NCBI GenBank assembly: GCA_963678705.1 | Contig: OY783212.1 | Span: forward strand, 15,562,001 to 15,626,000 | Length of the DNA stretch: 64,000 bases | DNA from: Panorpa germanica | Lineage: Eukaryota; Arthropoda; Insecta; Mecoptera; Panorpidae | Direction: 5' to 3' | In this document: positions 34,331 to 46,393 of the stretch, in pieces | Position numbering within the stretch: the stretch's first letter is position 1 | Layout of the letters: every line of letters begins with the position of its first letter | Position numbers and translations under genes: made by a program | Notes under the pieces: generated by a model | Seen by the model: the letters and a program-made list of their open reading frames with translations, nothing else | Database searches by the model: none | Told to the model about the DNA's origin: nothing

Positions 34331-37300
34331 TTATTACGTTAGGAATCGTCAATATTGGTATATTTTACGTTTACATTATGTAATATTTACGTATTGCACT
34401 TAGGAGATAGTTTCTAGTCCTCTAGTAATAAATAATTACTTTTCAAAATATTTAAATACTATTTTAAGGTATGCCAAATAGGAGAAAATATTTTTTTCTA
34501 TATTTACTTTAGTTTTAGCTTAAACAGCCTTCTTGCTTTCTATCTATTGATTCGTTTTAGTCTAATAACGTAAGTATATTTAAATCAAGATTGAATAGAA
34601 TATAAAATCACGGAGAATATGAAATCAGCAACTGAATTATGCTTTATATTGATTTGCTGTATATTTATTTAATGAATATCTGTTTGAGCAAATACAGGAT
34701 GAGATCAATATAGAAATATTTACATTAAAAAACAAGAAAGCTGGCAGTGAATTTATAAAAACACACATTTGCAAGATACACAGAATGCCGTATGTTCGAA
34801 CTGCGCTAGCGTTAAAATGTTATATTTATATTTATAGACACCAATGACTACAAACCTAACACTAATTATTAGATGTTATTTTGTTTCATATTTCGAGAAC
34901 TTAGTTTGCTGAATGCATGTATGAGCATGGAGAAAGATGGAATCCTGGGATACGGGTACGGGACCACCGAGTTGTGGCGCTAAGTAGCAGTTCTGAAGAT
35001 CCTAACGATGCGATGTACACAGAATCAAGCTTATTGACTTAAAAACATTTTGAGGGGTTTTTAAGATATATGTTTTAATACGTTTTTTATTTACTCAGAT
35101 ATTTGCTTTTCATATTTCGGTTTGTCTTTGCATGTTTTTATTTAAGTACATCAACCTCAGTTTCGTTCAGTTATTAGAGTAGTTTAATTCAAATGGGATA
35201 GAACTCCTTTTAAAAAATAATAATTAAGACTTAAATTTAATTATTATTACCCGTTAAATGCAATTACGTATATTTAAAAATTTAATTTACTTATTAATAT
35301 TAACATTGAATTTAAATAATCTTGGTTATTCTGAATTAGGATCAAGATGTACAGCTCATTTTTTTTTTCAATAATTTAAACCATAATTTTTTGAAACTGG
35401 TTTTTGCACACACTTCAGATTTCTTTGAACTGGCAAATTTATCGAACTAATTCGACAAATACAATCAAATTGAATCTGATCTGACACACTTCAATTTTGT
35501 GGCTCCTTTTAGCTACAATATGAAGCTATAACACGATTTCGGCTTCGAAAGTGCTCCGATCTTTTACGTTAATTAACGTAACTAATAAGTAACAAAGTTA
35601 TTTTTAAATTCTTGCAAGTTACATCTTCAGATATCTAAACTACCACATCTATCCTGTTTGTTTATTGCACCATAATATTTGCATTTTATTTATAGCTCGT
35701 ATTTAATGTAGCACATTGCTTATCTGGATTATGATTATTATTTGATATAAAATGCTCTAAACAGTTTTATTTAAACATAAAATTTTATGATCTACATATT
35801 TATAAAGCTTTCAAACGTCTACGGTGGATAGACAACATCTAGAATCCAGAATATTTTGTTAGATAAAATAGATCGTAACATTATGTTGATATAACACTAT
35901 TGCTAGTCATGGATGAGGATGACCTAATTTACATTCATGAAATATTAATACCTAATTAATATAGAGTAGCAAAATATATAGTAATTTAATATGTAAATAG
36001 GGTGCACGTCGATTTCAAACTTCAAAAGGATTATTCTTTGTAGAGGAACACATTTACTGGTATATGCCACGGTCGGTCTAATGCTCTGTAAGACAAGCTC
36101 AGGAGCAATTTATATTTATATCAAAATTGCAAATGGTTTTTTAACAATTGCTATTTGTAAATATATGGAACTAACTAATTCAATTTTTGAATATTTCTCA
36201 ATGTAGAACGTATATTAATGATATTCAAAATAAAATCACGCATTTTTAATAATATTAATAGTATGTTTCTAAAATGTAAACAATTCAAAGTAGTAATAAT
36301 TTACTAACTTGATACAAAAGTAACCGTACACATACCGCTTCTCTGTTTAAGCTGTATTTAGCAAATTTCTTTACCATTACTTGGTTTCGTTGTCGGTGCA
36401 TATAACACATCGACTGCATATAGTAAAACCTGTAAGAAACTAGAAGCTACTTAACTGATAGATTTTTCAAACATTAATGGTAGAGTTACAGAGTATATTA
36501 GTGAAATAGGGCTAGCAAGCAATAATACAAAACACAAATAATTAAATATCAGTTTGGATTCAAATAGATTTGAAATTAATTTTAAATTTTCTTTACTGCT
36601 TTACTGCACTGTTTTCAGAACCGTTTTTCAAGGCGAATCGAATCGCGCAGTATATCTAACACCCTGTATTAGTTATGTCTAGGAAACTATTAAAACGAAG
36701 TTCTTACATATTATATATAGTTAAACACATATTAATTTTGAGTATGTAGTTAAATACACTTGAAATTACACTTTACCTTTTACGACATTAAAATATATTT
36801 AGTATTTCTTGCATGTCTTATCTTCTTAAAGACATTTATGAAAGATCAACTGATGAAATCTAAAAATAGAATGTACTGGTCTATACAATACACACATAAC
36901 ATATGCGACGGTTACTTAGTCAGTTGTCTTTGCTCGTCAAAGAAGTTTAAATATTAAAAATAGAATCGTACAAATAAAAAATAAATCACAATTAAGTGAC
37001 ATCTGTCGTATTGCATTTATTTAACATTAATTTTAATTATACAGTATAATTTTAATTTGGAACATAAAGAAGTAAACGAAATATTAAATCTTGCTCAAAA
37101 ATAATATGAATCGCTACTTCTTAAACCCAGAAGGCTCTCACTTTGGAACAGAATACTTGCGATCTCCAACTTTTACAACAAAATGTATAAGTGTTGCTTC
37201 GCATTAACACGTTTATCAATTCACCATTGTATCAAAGAAGTATGTGTTTCAAAAGTTTGTATTCAAAATATGCTTCATATGTATGTATATCATAATACCG

Positions 37301-37599
37301 CTCTATATTCTACTCATAGTCATGTACACCCGAATATGCTTGGAAGCATGTATCTTCGTATAGAGCGATCGCGGTCTTTTCTGTGTTTGCAATTACATGA
37401 ACAGCGGTGTATTGATAAACATTAAACTAGAAATTTCATCCCAAGATAAAATGTGCTAATACCAAAAGCGAATGTGTTAAATTCATGTATTAGTGTACTA
37501 TTACTATATTAAATTAATTGTTCGCCTTTCGGCATACATTTCATAGAACTTCAACTTCAAATTAAACTTAAACTATTCAAGACTTTTTTATTTCCAAAA

Positions 37600-37850
37600 G
37601 TACTTTCTGCTTCTTCTTCTCTTGACCCTCTTCCTTCATTTTCCTTAGTCTTCCTTCATTCTCACCGTTTCCTCACCTCTTGTATTCTTTGTCTCCTCTC
37701 GGCAAACCGTTTCCTGCTTCTCCTTCCTTATTTCTTGTATCATTGCCTGTCATCTATCACCTCTTGCCTTCCTTGTCTCCTCTCGACAAACCCTCTATTA
37801 TCTTTTCACTATCCTTCCTGCCTTCTCTCTTCGTTTTCAGTTCTCCACTT
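37600..37850 (+). repeat. Polypyrimidine tract with 84-bp tandem duplication
   Basis: About 250 bp strongly biased to C and T. CACCTCTTGTATTCTTTGTC, then TCCTCTCGGCAAACC at 37674 recurs as CACCTCTTGCCTTCCTTGTC, then TCCTCTCGACAAACC at 37758, a period of 84 bp. The 70-codon frame across it (rich in Ser, Leu and Pro) is explained by the base bias. Confidence 0.75.
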
Positions 37851-40800
37851 ATGTCTATTACAGGCATAGACGCTCTATCTTTACAATATTAGTATTAGTG
37901 TACTATTTAGCATAATTAATTTTTTGTTTAATTTTCCGTTAAAACATCTAGTATTTCTCGCCCTCCCACTGAAGTGCCTTAATGCAGCTCTGAGTGGTCA
38001 AGTATAAGACATGTTTTCAATTAATTATTAGTCAACGTAAGCTGCACTACCCAATGCATTTATGTAATCCTGCGATGCATCTTGTAGACTGCAGTAAGTG
38101 CTGTTTCCACCGGCTAGTAACGGTTGTTAGTTGCACAACAAACAATCAAGTGCTAAATCGGCTAAACGTTTGTTGATGGGGTAGTGTTCAACTGGCCATT
38201 AACTACTTACGACTGGACGCAACTACAGCAGTTTGGATCATTAACTTGAATAACTGTTTAAACATTCATTTGATCAATAATGATATTAATTTCTACATGC
38301 ATGCAACACAGAGTATGTTGCATTTTGAATGAAAGACTTGATTGGTAGTTAATGAAATTGCTTGATTAGAAAATGTACTTAATTAACATATGCTATATAA
38401 TTGTATATAACAGTTTACATATCAATTGTATGGTCTATATATAATATTTAGGATTTTTATAAAACAATTGTAATGTATTCTATGTTATATGTAGGTTTTA
38501 ATATCTATATTATGTTGTGGTCTCATATTTGTGGGCTACGCCACTACCTAAAAGGTTAATGATTATGTACGTAAATAATCAATTTAATTTGATAACAAAA
38601 AAAAAGAGAAAATATTATTCATGTCGAAATATAATCGAACCCTAAGACAAAACAGATAGCGTCAAGCACGAATTCTCTGTCCTTCTGTGTAAAAAGTACA
38701 TTGATGTATATTTTACTATGATTAAGTGCACAATCTGTGCAGACATGTAAATACTTATCTTAACAAGTATACTTATTTTGAATCGTATTAAATTTCTTTT
38801 GAAAAATCACATATTCAACACATTCGATTTAATTTTTCTACATAAAGCGTAGTTATAAAATAAATGAACCATAACAGCAGTAGATTTTAAAACACAAAAA
38901 ATAAATTTTCTAAGAGGTGATAACGGTATTGTTTGACATTCTAAAAAACTATAAATATAAATAATGAAGCTTTTTGGCAGAGACCTGACATTAATATATA
39001 ATACTCAACACACACACTGACGCAACATCAAGAAATAAAGTTTTAAATTTAATAAAGCACATTTATTTCTATACTTATATAAGAATTTTATAAAGGTCAT
39101 TGGAGTTTTTCGGGTGTAAAAAATTTAACCTTCGTATCGTAAAAAAGAACACGGCTCGGTTATATATTCATAAATGAGCCGCTTATTTTAAAAGTGAAGC
39201 AAGTCAATGGAATTATGTGTGAGATAATTTTTTAAATGAAGGAAATAAATTATTTTAGCCTTAAGATATTTTATTTTAGATATGAGGTGATATTTAGTTT
39301 TAAGTATTAGTGTTAGCTCGTATTGTAAGATAGGATAAGAACGATATTATTTGAAATGAATTCGTGAACGGATCTTAGGCGCTAAGAAGAATACTGCATA
39401 AATGTTCCTCTGTACACAAAGTTCAATAAGAGTGGACACAATTTTGTGATCAAAATTCTGTCTACCAGAAACTCAGAATAAAATACAACATATATATATA
39501 TATACATTATTAATTTCTAATAATTAAATTAAATTATGAAATTTATCTTGAAGCAGAATTATTTTGCATATATAAAAAAAATACACTGTAATCAAATTAC
39601 CGATAGTTTTATATATACATATTTTCTTTTCAGTTTGTGTTCATTAAGATCGTTGTGTACTTAAAATTAATTAGTATTTTTAATGAGGATTACGTTGTAT
39701 GTTGTATGTGTTTTACAAGACGCTAATATTCACAGAGCGTCTGCTTTTCGTAATTTAGTATCTAAATTCTGATTAGATTGCCGCTTTTGCTCTTGCTTTA
39801 ATTAAATAAATAGATAATTAAATTAAGTAATAAAAACAACGACAAGAACGATTGGCATCGGCTAATAAATTATTTACTGCTAGTAAAATAATGAAAAGTA
39901 AGAGTTTTTACGTTTCAATGACATATGTAAACATGTAACTATTTTTTCGTCAGTTATAAACGTTGATTTTAAGTAAACTTGTTAGAGATATTTTCCTGTT
40001 GAAAATACTAGTTGAACTGCAGTTATGACACAAATGTGTATATCAGTGTTTCATGTTTTCAAATAAATTTATTTTTCACGTACTCCAGAGTCGTATTACA
40101 TTATATGTAGCCTTACGCCTAGGTGGCACTGCAGATAAAAGATTTTAAATCGCAAGTATGTTCATATGATTCCATGTGCTCGCTAGTATGACTATTCAAG
40201 CTGCAATTAGGGTGTTCTAATATTTGAACAAAGAAAAAAGGAAACTAAACTACAATAGAAATCTTCTGCTGCATATTTCAGACTTGCTCGACAAATTTTT
40301 TATTGTTTAAATTGCCAATTTATTATGTTATGGTAAAATCCTTTTCGACATATATACGTTATTTTGTTGCGCTTTTACTGTTTTTACGTTTCCGTCATGT
40401 GCCGGTGCTGGTACTCGACAAAGAGCAGCGACTAATGATTTTTATTAATGCTAAAGAATTTCATGTCTGACTTGCAAAGAGGATGCACAAACACGACATC
40501 GTACGGGTACGGGTACGAGTAAAAGGAGTCTTGGATCTTGAGGTGGAGGAATGTACTGTACCGTTTGATGGTAAAGAGATGCCTTTATCTCCTTGCAGAC
40601 ATTCTGTTTTATATTCCACGTTCTATTTGGATGCATCTCCGTTTACCCTACAATGCATCCTGAAGGATTCGAGCTTGTTTAAAATAATGTGAGAGCAAAG
40701 AAAATGTATTATGATATAGTTATGTGTATATCCTGAGAAAAATAATATTAACAGAAGCTACTTTCCTCAAATATAGGTTTTTATTTATTAAAAGTTAGGC

Positions 40801-43800
40801 AAGTCTATATTTATCTACATATTAGTCTTATTTTTATCTACAACTTAATATCCAGTTACTGAATTAATATATAATAATTATGTTTTGTTAACATATCAAC
40901 ATCTATTAAATATTAAATCAACTGACAATACAACACCTAATTAATACGTGGTAGAATATATGAAGCTATCCGAGAAAAACCCAACATCAAAGGTTTCGGT
41001 GAAGAATGCAGCAACAAGAGCGGTTATTTTAAATAAATAGGAAAGCGCTATATTTTGGTGACATTATTTGGTAGATATTGTGTTTCATTACTAATGTCAG
41101 AGTTTGTACAATAGATTAAAATAAAAATATCACCTCTTTTCACGGAAATATATAGTCTTCTTGATTTTATTATTGTAAATAGGAGGTTTTATTATTGTAT
41201 TAATCCAAAAAAGATTTTTTAATGATTGTAATAGCAATAAATATTGTGCTAGTAAAAGGTAATGTTTTATTTTAAATAAAATTGAAGATGAATATATATT
41301 ACTGTGTAAAGCGAAGGAATAATTTGTCAATGTGAAATAAATAAATTCGTTTTAACAGAATTGCAGTAGTAGTAAAGTCACTCTACTGGAACTTATTACC
41401 ATAACTATTTTGTCTAAGCATTTCCCTTGGAAATTCATGGGAAATGAACTTTGCATATTTAAATGTTTGACCATTAATCTTAAAACGAAGCCATGTGGAC
41501 AAAAGTAACATCATTAGATAGTTTGAAGTCAAACATCAAAGCGACGCAGACGCTACATTCAATAAAGCGTAAACTGTATTTTCTTAGAATTGAATTTCGT
41601 TAACAGTTCTATTCCGTCTAGTCCAGTCCGTCCGTTCAGTTCCGTGTTAAACTTTTGTCGTTTTGTTATGCAGTTGAGTAAGCAAGTTGAATCTGACTTC
41701 TATCAAACAAAAAACTAAAAGGCACAAATACTGAAAATGCAACCAAAAAGCGGAACAGCGAACAATTGCATAGAAACACAGAAAAACAAACATGACAGCT
41801 GTCTAAGATCCGGAACTTTTCCGGGTGATAGGTATTTCAAAGAGGTTGTTTAATAATCTAACAGCCGAGAGAAGTTAGTTGCACATCGAAAAGATAACTT
41901 GTTTTTGTCATAGAGCTAGAGCGAGACGGATCAATTAGTTTATTGGAAACAAGAAAAATATTGAAGTAATGATCAATAGTGTCTCATAGGTGAACAAATT
42001 GTAATAGTACACTAACAACCGTGCTGCAACCGTTCTAAAAACTAAAATAAAGTCATTAGGACGGCCGAAAGCGTAAAGCGAACGATCATTACTCGTAAGT
42101 GCAGGCGTTACTTCTGTAATTGATTTGTTTTGTCTGCGTACTAAGGCTGTTATAATTTATACAAATTACAGACCAAATTCCATGTAAATTAGTGGAATTT
42201 ATATCACTAAATAAACTAAATATAACAATATTATTAGACGATGTCTTAGCTTTAGTATTAGTGTTAATGTCGGCTTTTGCAAAGAGGGTAAACATACTAT
42301 ATATAATTATCTAGAGGCTGAAACCGTTGTATTTTAAGAAGTTACAAAAAAATAAGTTAAAGTTCAACATCGAGTCAAGAATACTCCCATAGTGTCTGGA
42401 AATAGAACGGGAGAACTCCAGTAGAATGAGACAACAAAAAACATCCTACCCGAGTCGACAGAACTGCCATCTTTAGAGAATGTGTGAAAACAGATACGGT
42501 GTTAAATTTGAGCAAAATGAAATGCATTGACAAATATAGTCTCATAAAAGTCCATGCTCTTGCTGGAATATGCAAGAATATTTATTTTCTTTTTATTGAA
42601 AAATATTTTTCAAATACAAAAGTTTGACACATGACTTTTAATACTTCAAGTGCAAACTTTCACAATATGCAAAACAAAACTGTTCTTGATGTTCTTGACT
42701 TCTATTTATGAAAATAAATTAATTTTTAAATTAAACATTAAACTTGTTTACGTGAGTATGAAACAAGCTGTTAGAAATATGTTATAAAACATTAATGAAT
42801 AAAGTGTAATTAGAATTTTAATTATTTAGTTGGGTGTTGAGATCATGTCCATGCAACTTGTAACTGACTGCATTAACATTGTAGAATCAAATGCAGTACA
42901 CAGTTATTTTAATTATAATTAATAACGTCGCTGTTTTAGATTTGTAATATTTTTATTAAATTGTTTATACTTTTCTTTTTACTTTTTCTTATATGGCTAG
43001 CAGTAGCGTCACGATGAAAGTTATATAAATGGATTATAAAAACAATGTTACTATAAATAAATAATGAAATATAGACAGCGACATAGACAAAAATGATTTT
43101 CGAATGAAAAAATGAACATACGTGTGAAATCAGCCAAGAGCGTCCGAAAAAAACTTGAGAGTAAAAACAGCGCAGAGCAAAACAAGAAAATTTCATTCTA
43201 TCCATTATAAATTTATTACAACTTTCATTTTCTATAAAACTGTTTGACCTGCTCCCAAAGCAAAGGTTTAAGATTGCTCTAGCATTCTATTTGGTATATA
43301 TTTGTCCAAGCCAAGTGCCCCGTTTACCCCTACTCCAGTCTCCCAGGCCTATAATGGTTCCCTAAATTAAGCATTTCATTTATAATATCCTCTAAATTAA
43401 AATTAGATCTTGACAATGTGAATAGAGAATTCCACTTTATTTTTATTTAACTAGATTTGACACAGCAGAGTGGAATTTTTAAAACATATAATAAAACATA
43501 TTTTTAAATATACATTTTTATTTATATCAACGACATTGAAACGAGAATTTGAATAGTTCACCAAGTTGCCGTTGTCGCTGCTGTTGCTACTGCTCGGGGA
43601 AATTATTTAACCTGCCAATATATACGTTAAGCATGGTTATGGATTTTATAGCGTAGAAATGTTAACAGCAGACCACTAGTACTAATGACCTCTAACCTGT
43701 CCCATTCTGTTAGTTCCCCAACGGTTCACAGGACTCGATAGTGGCAGCTCAGTCGTTTATTACTGACCAGTCCTGTTATCTCTCACACAACAAACATTCT

Positions 43801-45043
43801 AGCAAATTGTAGTGCCCCAGAGTAAAGTGGGACCTCCTTGTGTAAAACATTATGTTATAGGAATGACAATTTCGTAAATATTCTGTTAATAGCTAAATTA
43901 CTTTTTGACGTCACTATTGTGTCTTCCAATTTCTAATGTGGTATAAGAACTTAACGATTCTGGGATCGTTCCCTTTTATAAATTTATCTGTCATAGTGTA
44001 AAGAGACTTTTAATTGGTAAAATAAACTGTTATAAAAATCTTAATAATCGTCGGTGCGTCACAAAGCATTATTAGTAAATGAAATTCTCGCAGATATGTT
44101 GATGAACATCAAATTTCAAATACAATAGAAAAGTTTTTCGGTGTTGGTACTAATGTAATCCTAGTATGTGTGCTATTGTTAAAGCCATATTTAACCCATA
44201 TTCACAAAATATACTCTCAATATAACACGAACAAAATCCTTTTCCAATATATTTTATGACGTATTTTTACGACATATACCACAATAATTACAATAAATCC
44301 AATTTTATGAACATTGCTGTGAATTTAGTTGAACTTTTGTATCGTTTATTTGCACAAACTAAATTTATGACTTTCTGAGATTAATGAATCGTTCTAATCT
44401 CCCTAAAATCTGTTTTATTGCATATATGTATACGAGTATAACCAACCATTTGCAGACAAAACAAAAACATAAGTTGAGGATTCCCAATTCCCGGAACATG
44501 AGACTTCTGTTCTCTTTCTCCACCGCTGGGGCAAGTGCAAGTGCACTCTTGTGTCTTCATGTCTGGAGGAGATTCATTATCCTTGGAACGAACTTGCAAC
44601 GGGAATTATTTAGCTACTGGTTAACACATACTTCCTAAGTAATTAAATGTATGGTTTCAGAAAAGTAATAAGTCATATCTCTTTCTTATTATTAGGGTAT
44701 ACTTATTGATAAAGAAAATATGCGCCATCGCTATACTTTTAGTATGTGTTAACTTTTTTCATAATATACTGTAGAAGCTCTTTAATCCCGCATGGAACAC
44801 CGATCGGTTGTTCGTACAAAAAAAAATGCTTAAAATCAAATTTGTAGGTAATTATATGGTTTACAATTTTACTAATAACTCTAAGTGCATAGGAAACAAG
44901 ATATTTACCAACAAAAAAAACAATTTCGGTGTCCTTTGACCTTTGAAAATCACGATTTACATACACGAGATTCTTGTAGATATTTGAGAGAACTTATAAA
45001 ATGTCAAAACGAAGATTTATACAAGTTTTTAGCTTATTAACAA
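37851..45043. other. No gene recognised
   Basis: Presumed intron. It contains a TACGGGTACGGGTACGAGTA run at about 40501-40520 and a TCCGTCTAGTCCAGTCCGTC low-complexity piece at about 41612-41640. All frames are short and without family resemblance. Confidence 0.45.
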
Positions 45044-45046
45044 TTA

Positions 45047-45205
45047 GGGTCATATTCTGTATGTTATTTTCAGCGGTGATAAAATTTCTTCAGTAAATAG
45101 TGACGTCATATGACCCTTATGCATTCCTGTCATAAGAGTCATGTTACGTCATTATTCATCGATTATATTTTATCACCGCTGAAAATAACATACAGAATAA
45201 GGCCC
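45047..45205. mobile_element. Short Tourist-like MITE (family D) with near-perfect TIRs
   Basis: A 159-bp element. The left arm TATTCTGTATGTTATTTTCA, then GCGGTGATAAAAT, has an exact inverse on the right; the outer 9 bases differ slightly (GGGTCATAT versus GGGCCTTAT). TTA is duplicated at 45044-45046 and 45206-45208. The core carries GTGACGTCATATGACCC and GTTACGTCATTATT, themselves partly palindromic. The whole RNA could fold into one long hairpin. The TTA duplication and GGG start fit PIF/Harbinger-mobilised MITEs. Confidence 0.88.
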
Positions 45206-45887
45206 TTATTAAATTTGTGCGTTTCATCCATTTCAATGGGTGACGGTTGTTTCAACTAGCGCGACAAAGCCAATGATTTGGAACAACCATGGTGCCGGAT
45301 TAAAGAGGTTTTGCTGTAGCATACTTTTTTGTAACTATTGTTCTTGTTGTAACTGCTTTGTTCTTATATTTACATATCAGCTGTCTCTTCATTTACCGAA
45401 AGATAGTAATAAAATTGACATCCTATTAAAATATAATCATTTTTTAAAAGTATTATTTTAATTAAATTATAAAATATCTAAACTGTAAATATAAAAACAC
45501 TTTATCTTCCTCTCCCTTACAACCTTTAATCAGGTTTTCCATATTTATATTATCATAATAAGATTATTGCTAAAACGAGATGGAAATATTAAATAGGAAA
45601 ACGGAAATGACGGATAATTAATCTCCGTCAATCAAAAATCGTGTCAAGCATGTTTACATGCCGTTAAAAATTAACGATCGTTTTGTAAATTATAATCGCA
45701 TAAGACGAAACAAATTGTGCTCCCATCTCGTTTGCGAAGCTGAAATATAAACATCGATAAGCTGTGTGCTTTACTGAAAATATGCGCATAACGTTTGTGT
45801 ATGCATACGTAAAACAAGCGCATGAAAAAAGAGAGCTGCGATTCGTTTACTAAAAACTGAATGTGCATCATTGCAGAATCCGGGGTA

Positions 45888-45936
45888 GGTACACGGTACA
45901 CGGTACATGGTACATGGTACACGGTACATGGTACAT
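45888..45936 (+). repeat. 7-bp minisatellite GGTACAY, 7 units
   Basis: Seven tandem GGTACAC / GGTACAT units in the order C, C, T, T, C, T, T. The frame from 45671 on the minus strand begins in it and is not a gene. Confidence 0.9.
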
Positions 45937-46067
45937 GTCATGTAGATGTTATGAGCGTGTGTCTATGGATGTGTGTATGAAATAACGTTAATCAAGGAAG
46001 TAACAGTAAAACTATGTGACAGAGTTCATACAAAGTAATTGCAACGTTTCTGTTTGTTTTGTAATAA

Positions 46068-46393
46068 AACGTTGGTGTCCAAATTGATTTGACTGTGAAA
46101 TATTATGATGGTGGGTATAGTGGGATAGAAAATGAAGAGAAAGATGAATAAGATCTAGATGAGAAGGAGGAAAAGAATGATGATAAAGCCGATCATGTTG
46201 ATAAGAAATCAGAGGATGAAAAACAACGAAACAAAAAGGGAAGACGAATACCGGAAAGAATCAAAGCGAAAAAATGTTTAAAACGATCTTGCAAGTACGA
46301 TTTGTAATGTAAATTAATGTTATTGTAATTTACAAGGCAAAAAAATGGCACTAAGAAGCCCATCGCATTAAAATACAAAAAAAAAAAAAAAAA
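46068..46393 (+). pseudogene. Poly(A)-tailed coding remnant, identity unknown
   Basis: One frame stays open for about 79 codons apart from a single in-frame break. It reads NVGVQIDLTVKYYDGGYSG, then acid- and lysine-rich stretches (DEKEEKNDDKADHVDKKSED), then a basic end (NKKGRRIPERIKAKKCLKRS) and a stop at 46305. Sixty bases later is ATTAAA (46367-46372), followed 4 bases on by 17 A residues (46377-46393). Coding end, polyadenylation signal and A run in this order suggest a retroposed mRNA (processed pseudogene or retroposon 3' end). I do not recognise the protein. The low-complexity charge pattern makes a chance frame possible. Confidence 0.35.

Larger units (their letters stand above)
32945..37599. 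other. No gene recognised apart from SINE-like scraps
   Basis: Presumed intron, strongly AT-rich from 34.4 kb on. Apart from the two B-box fragments listed, no coding, RNA or element signal was seen. Confidence 0.45.
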
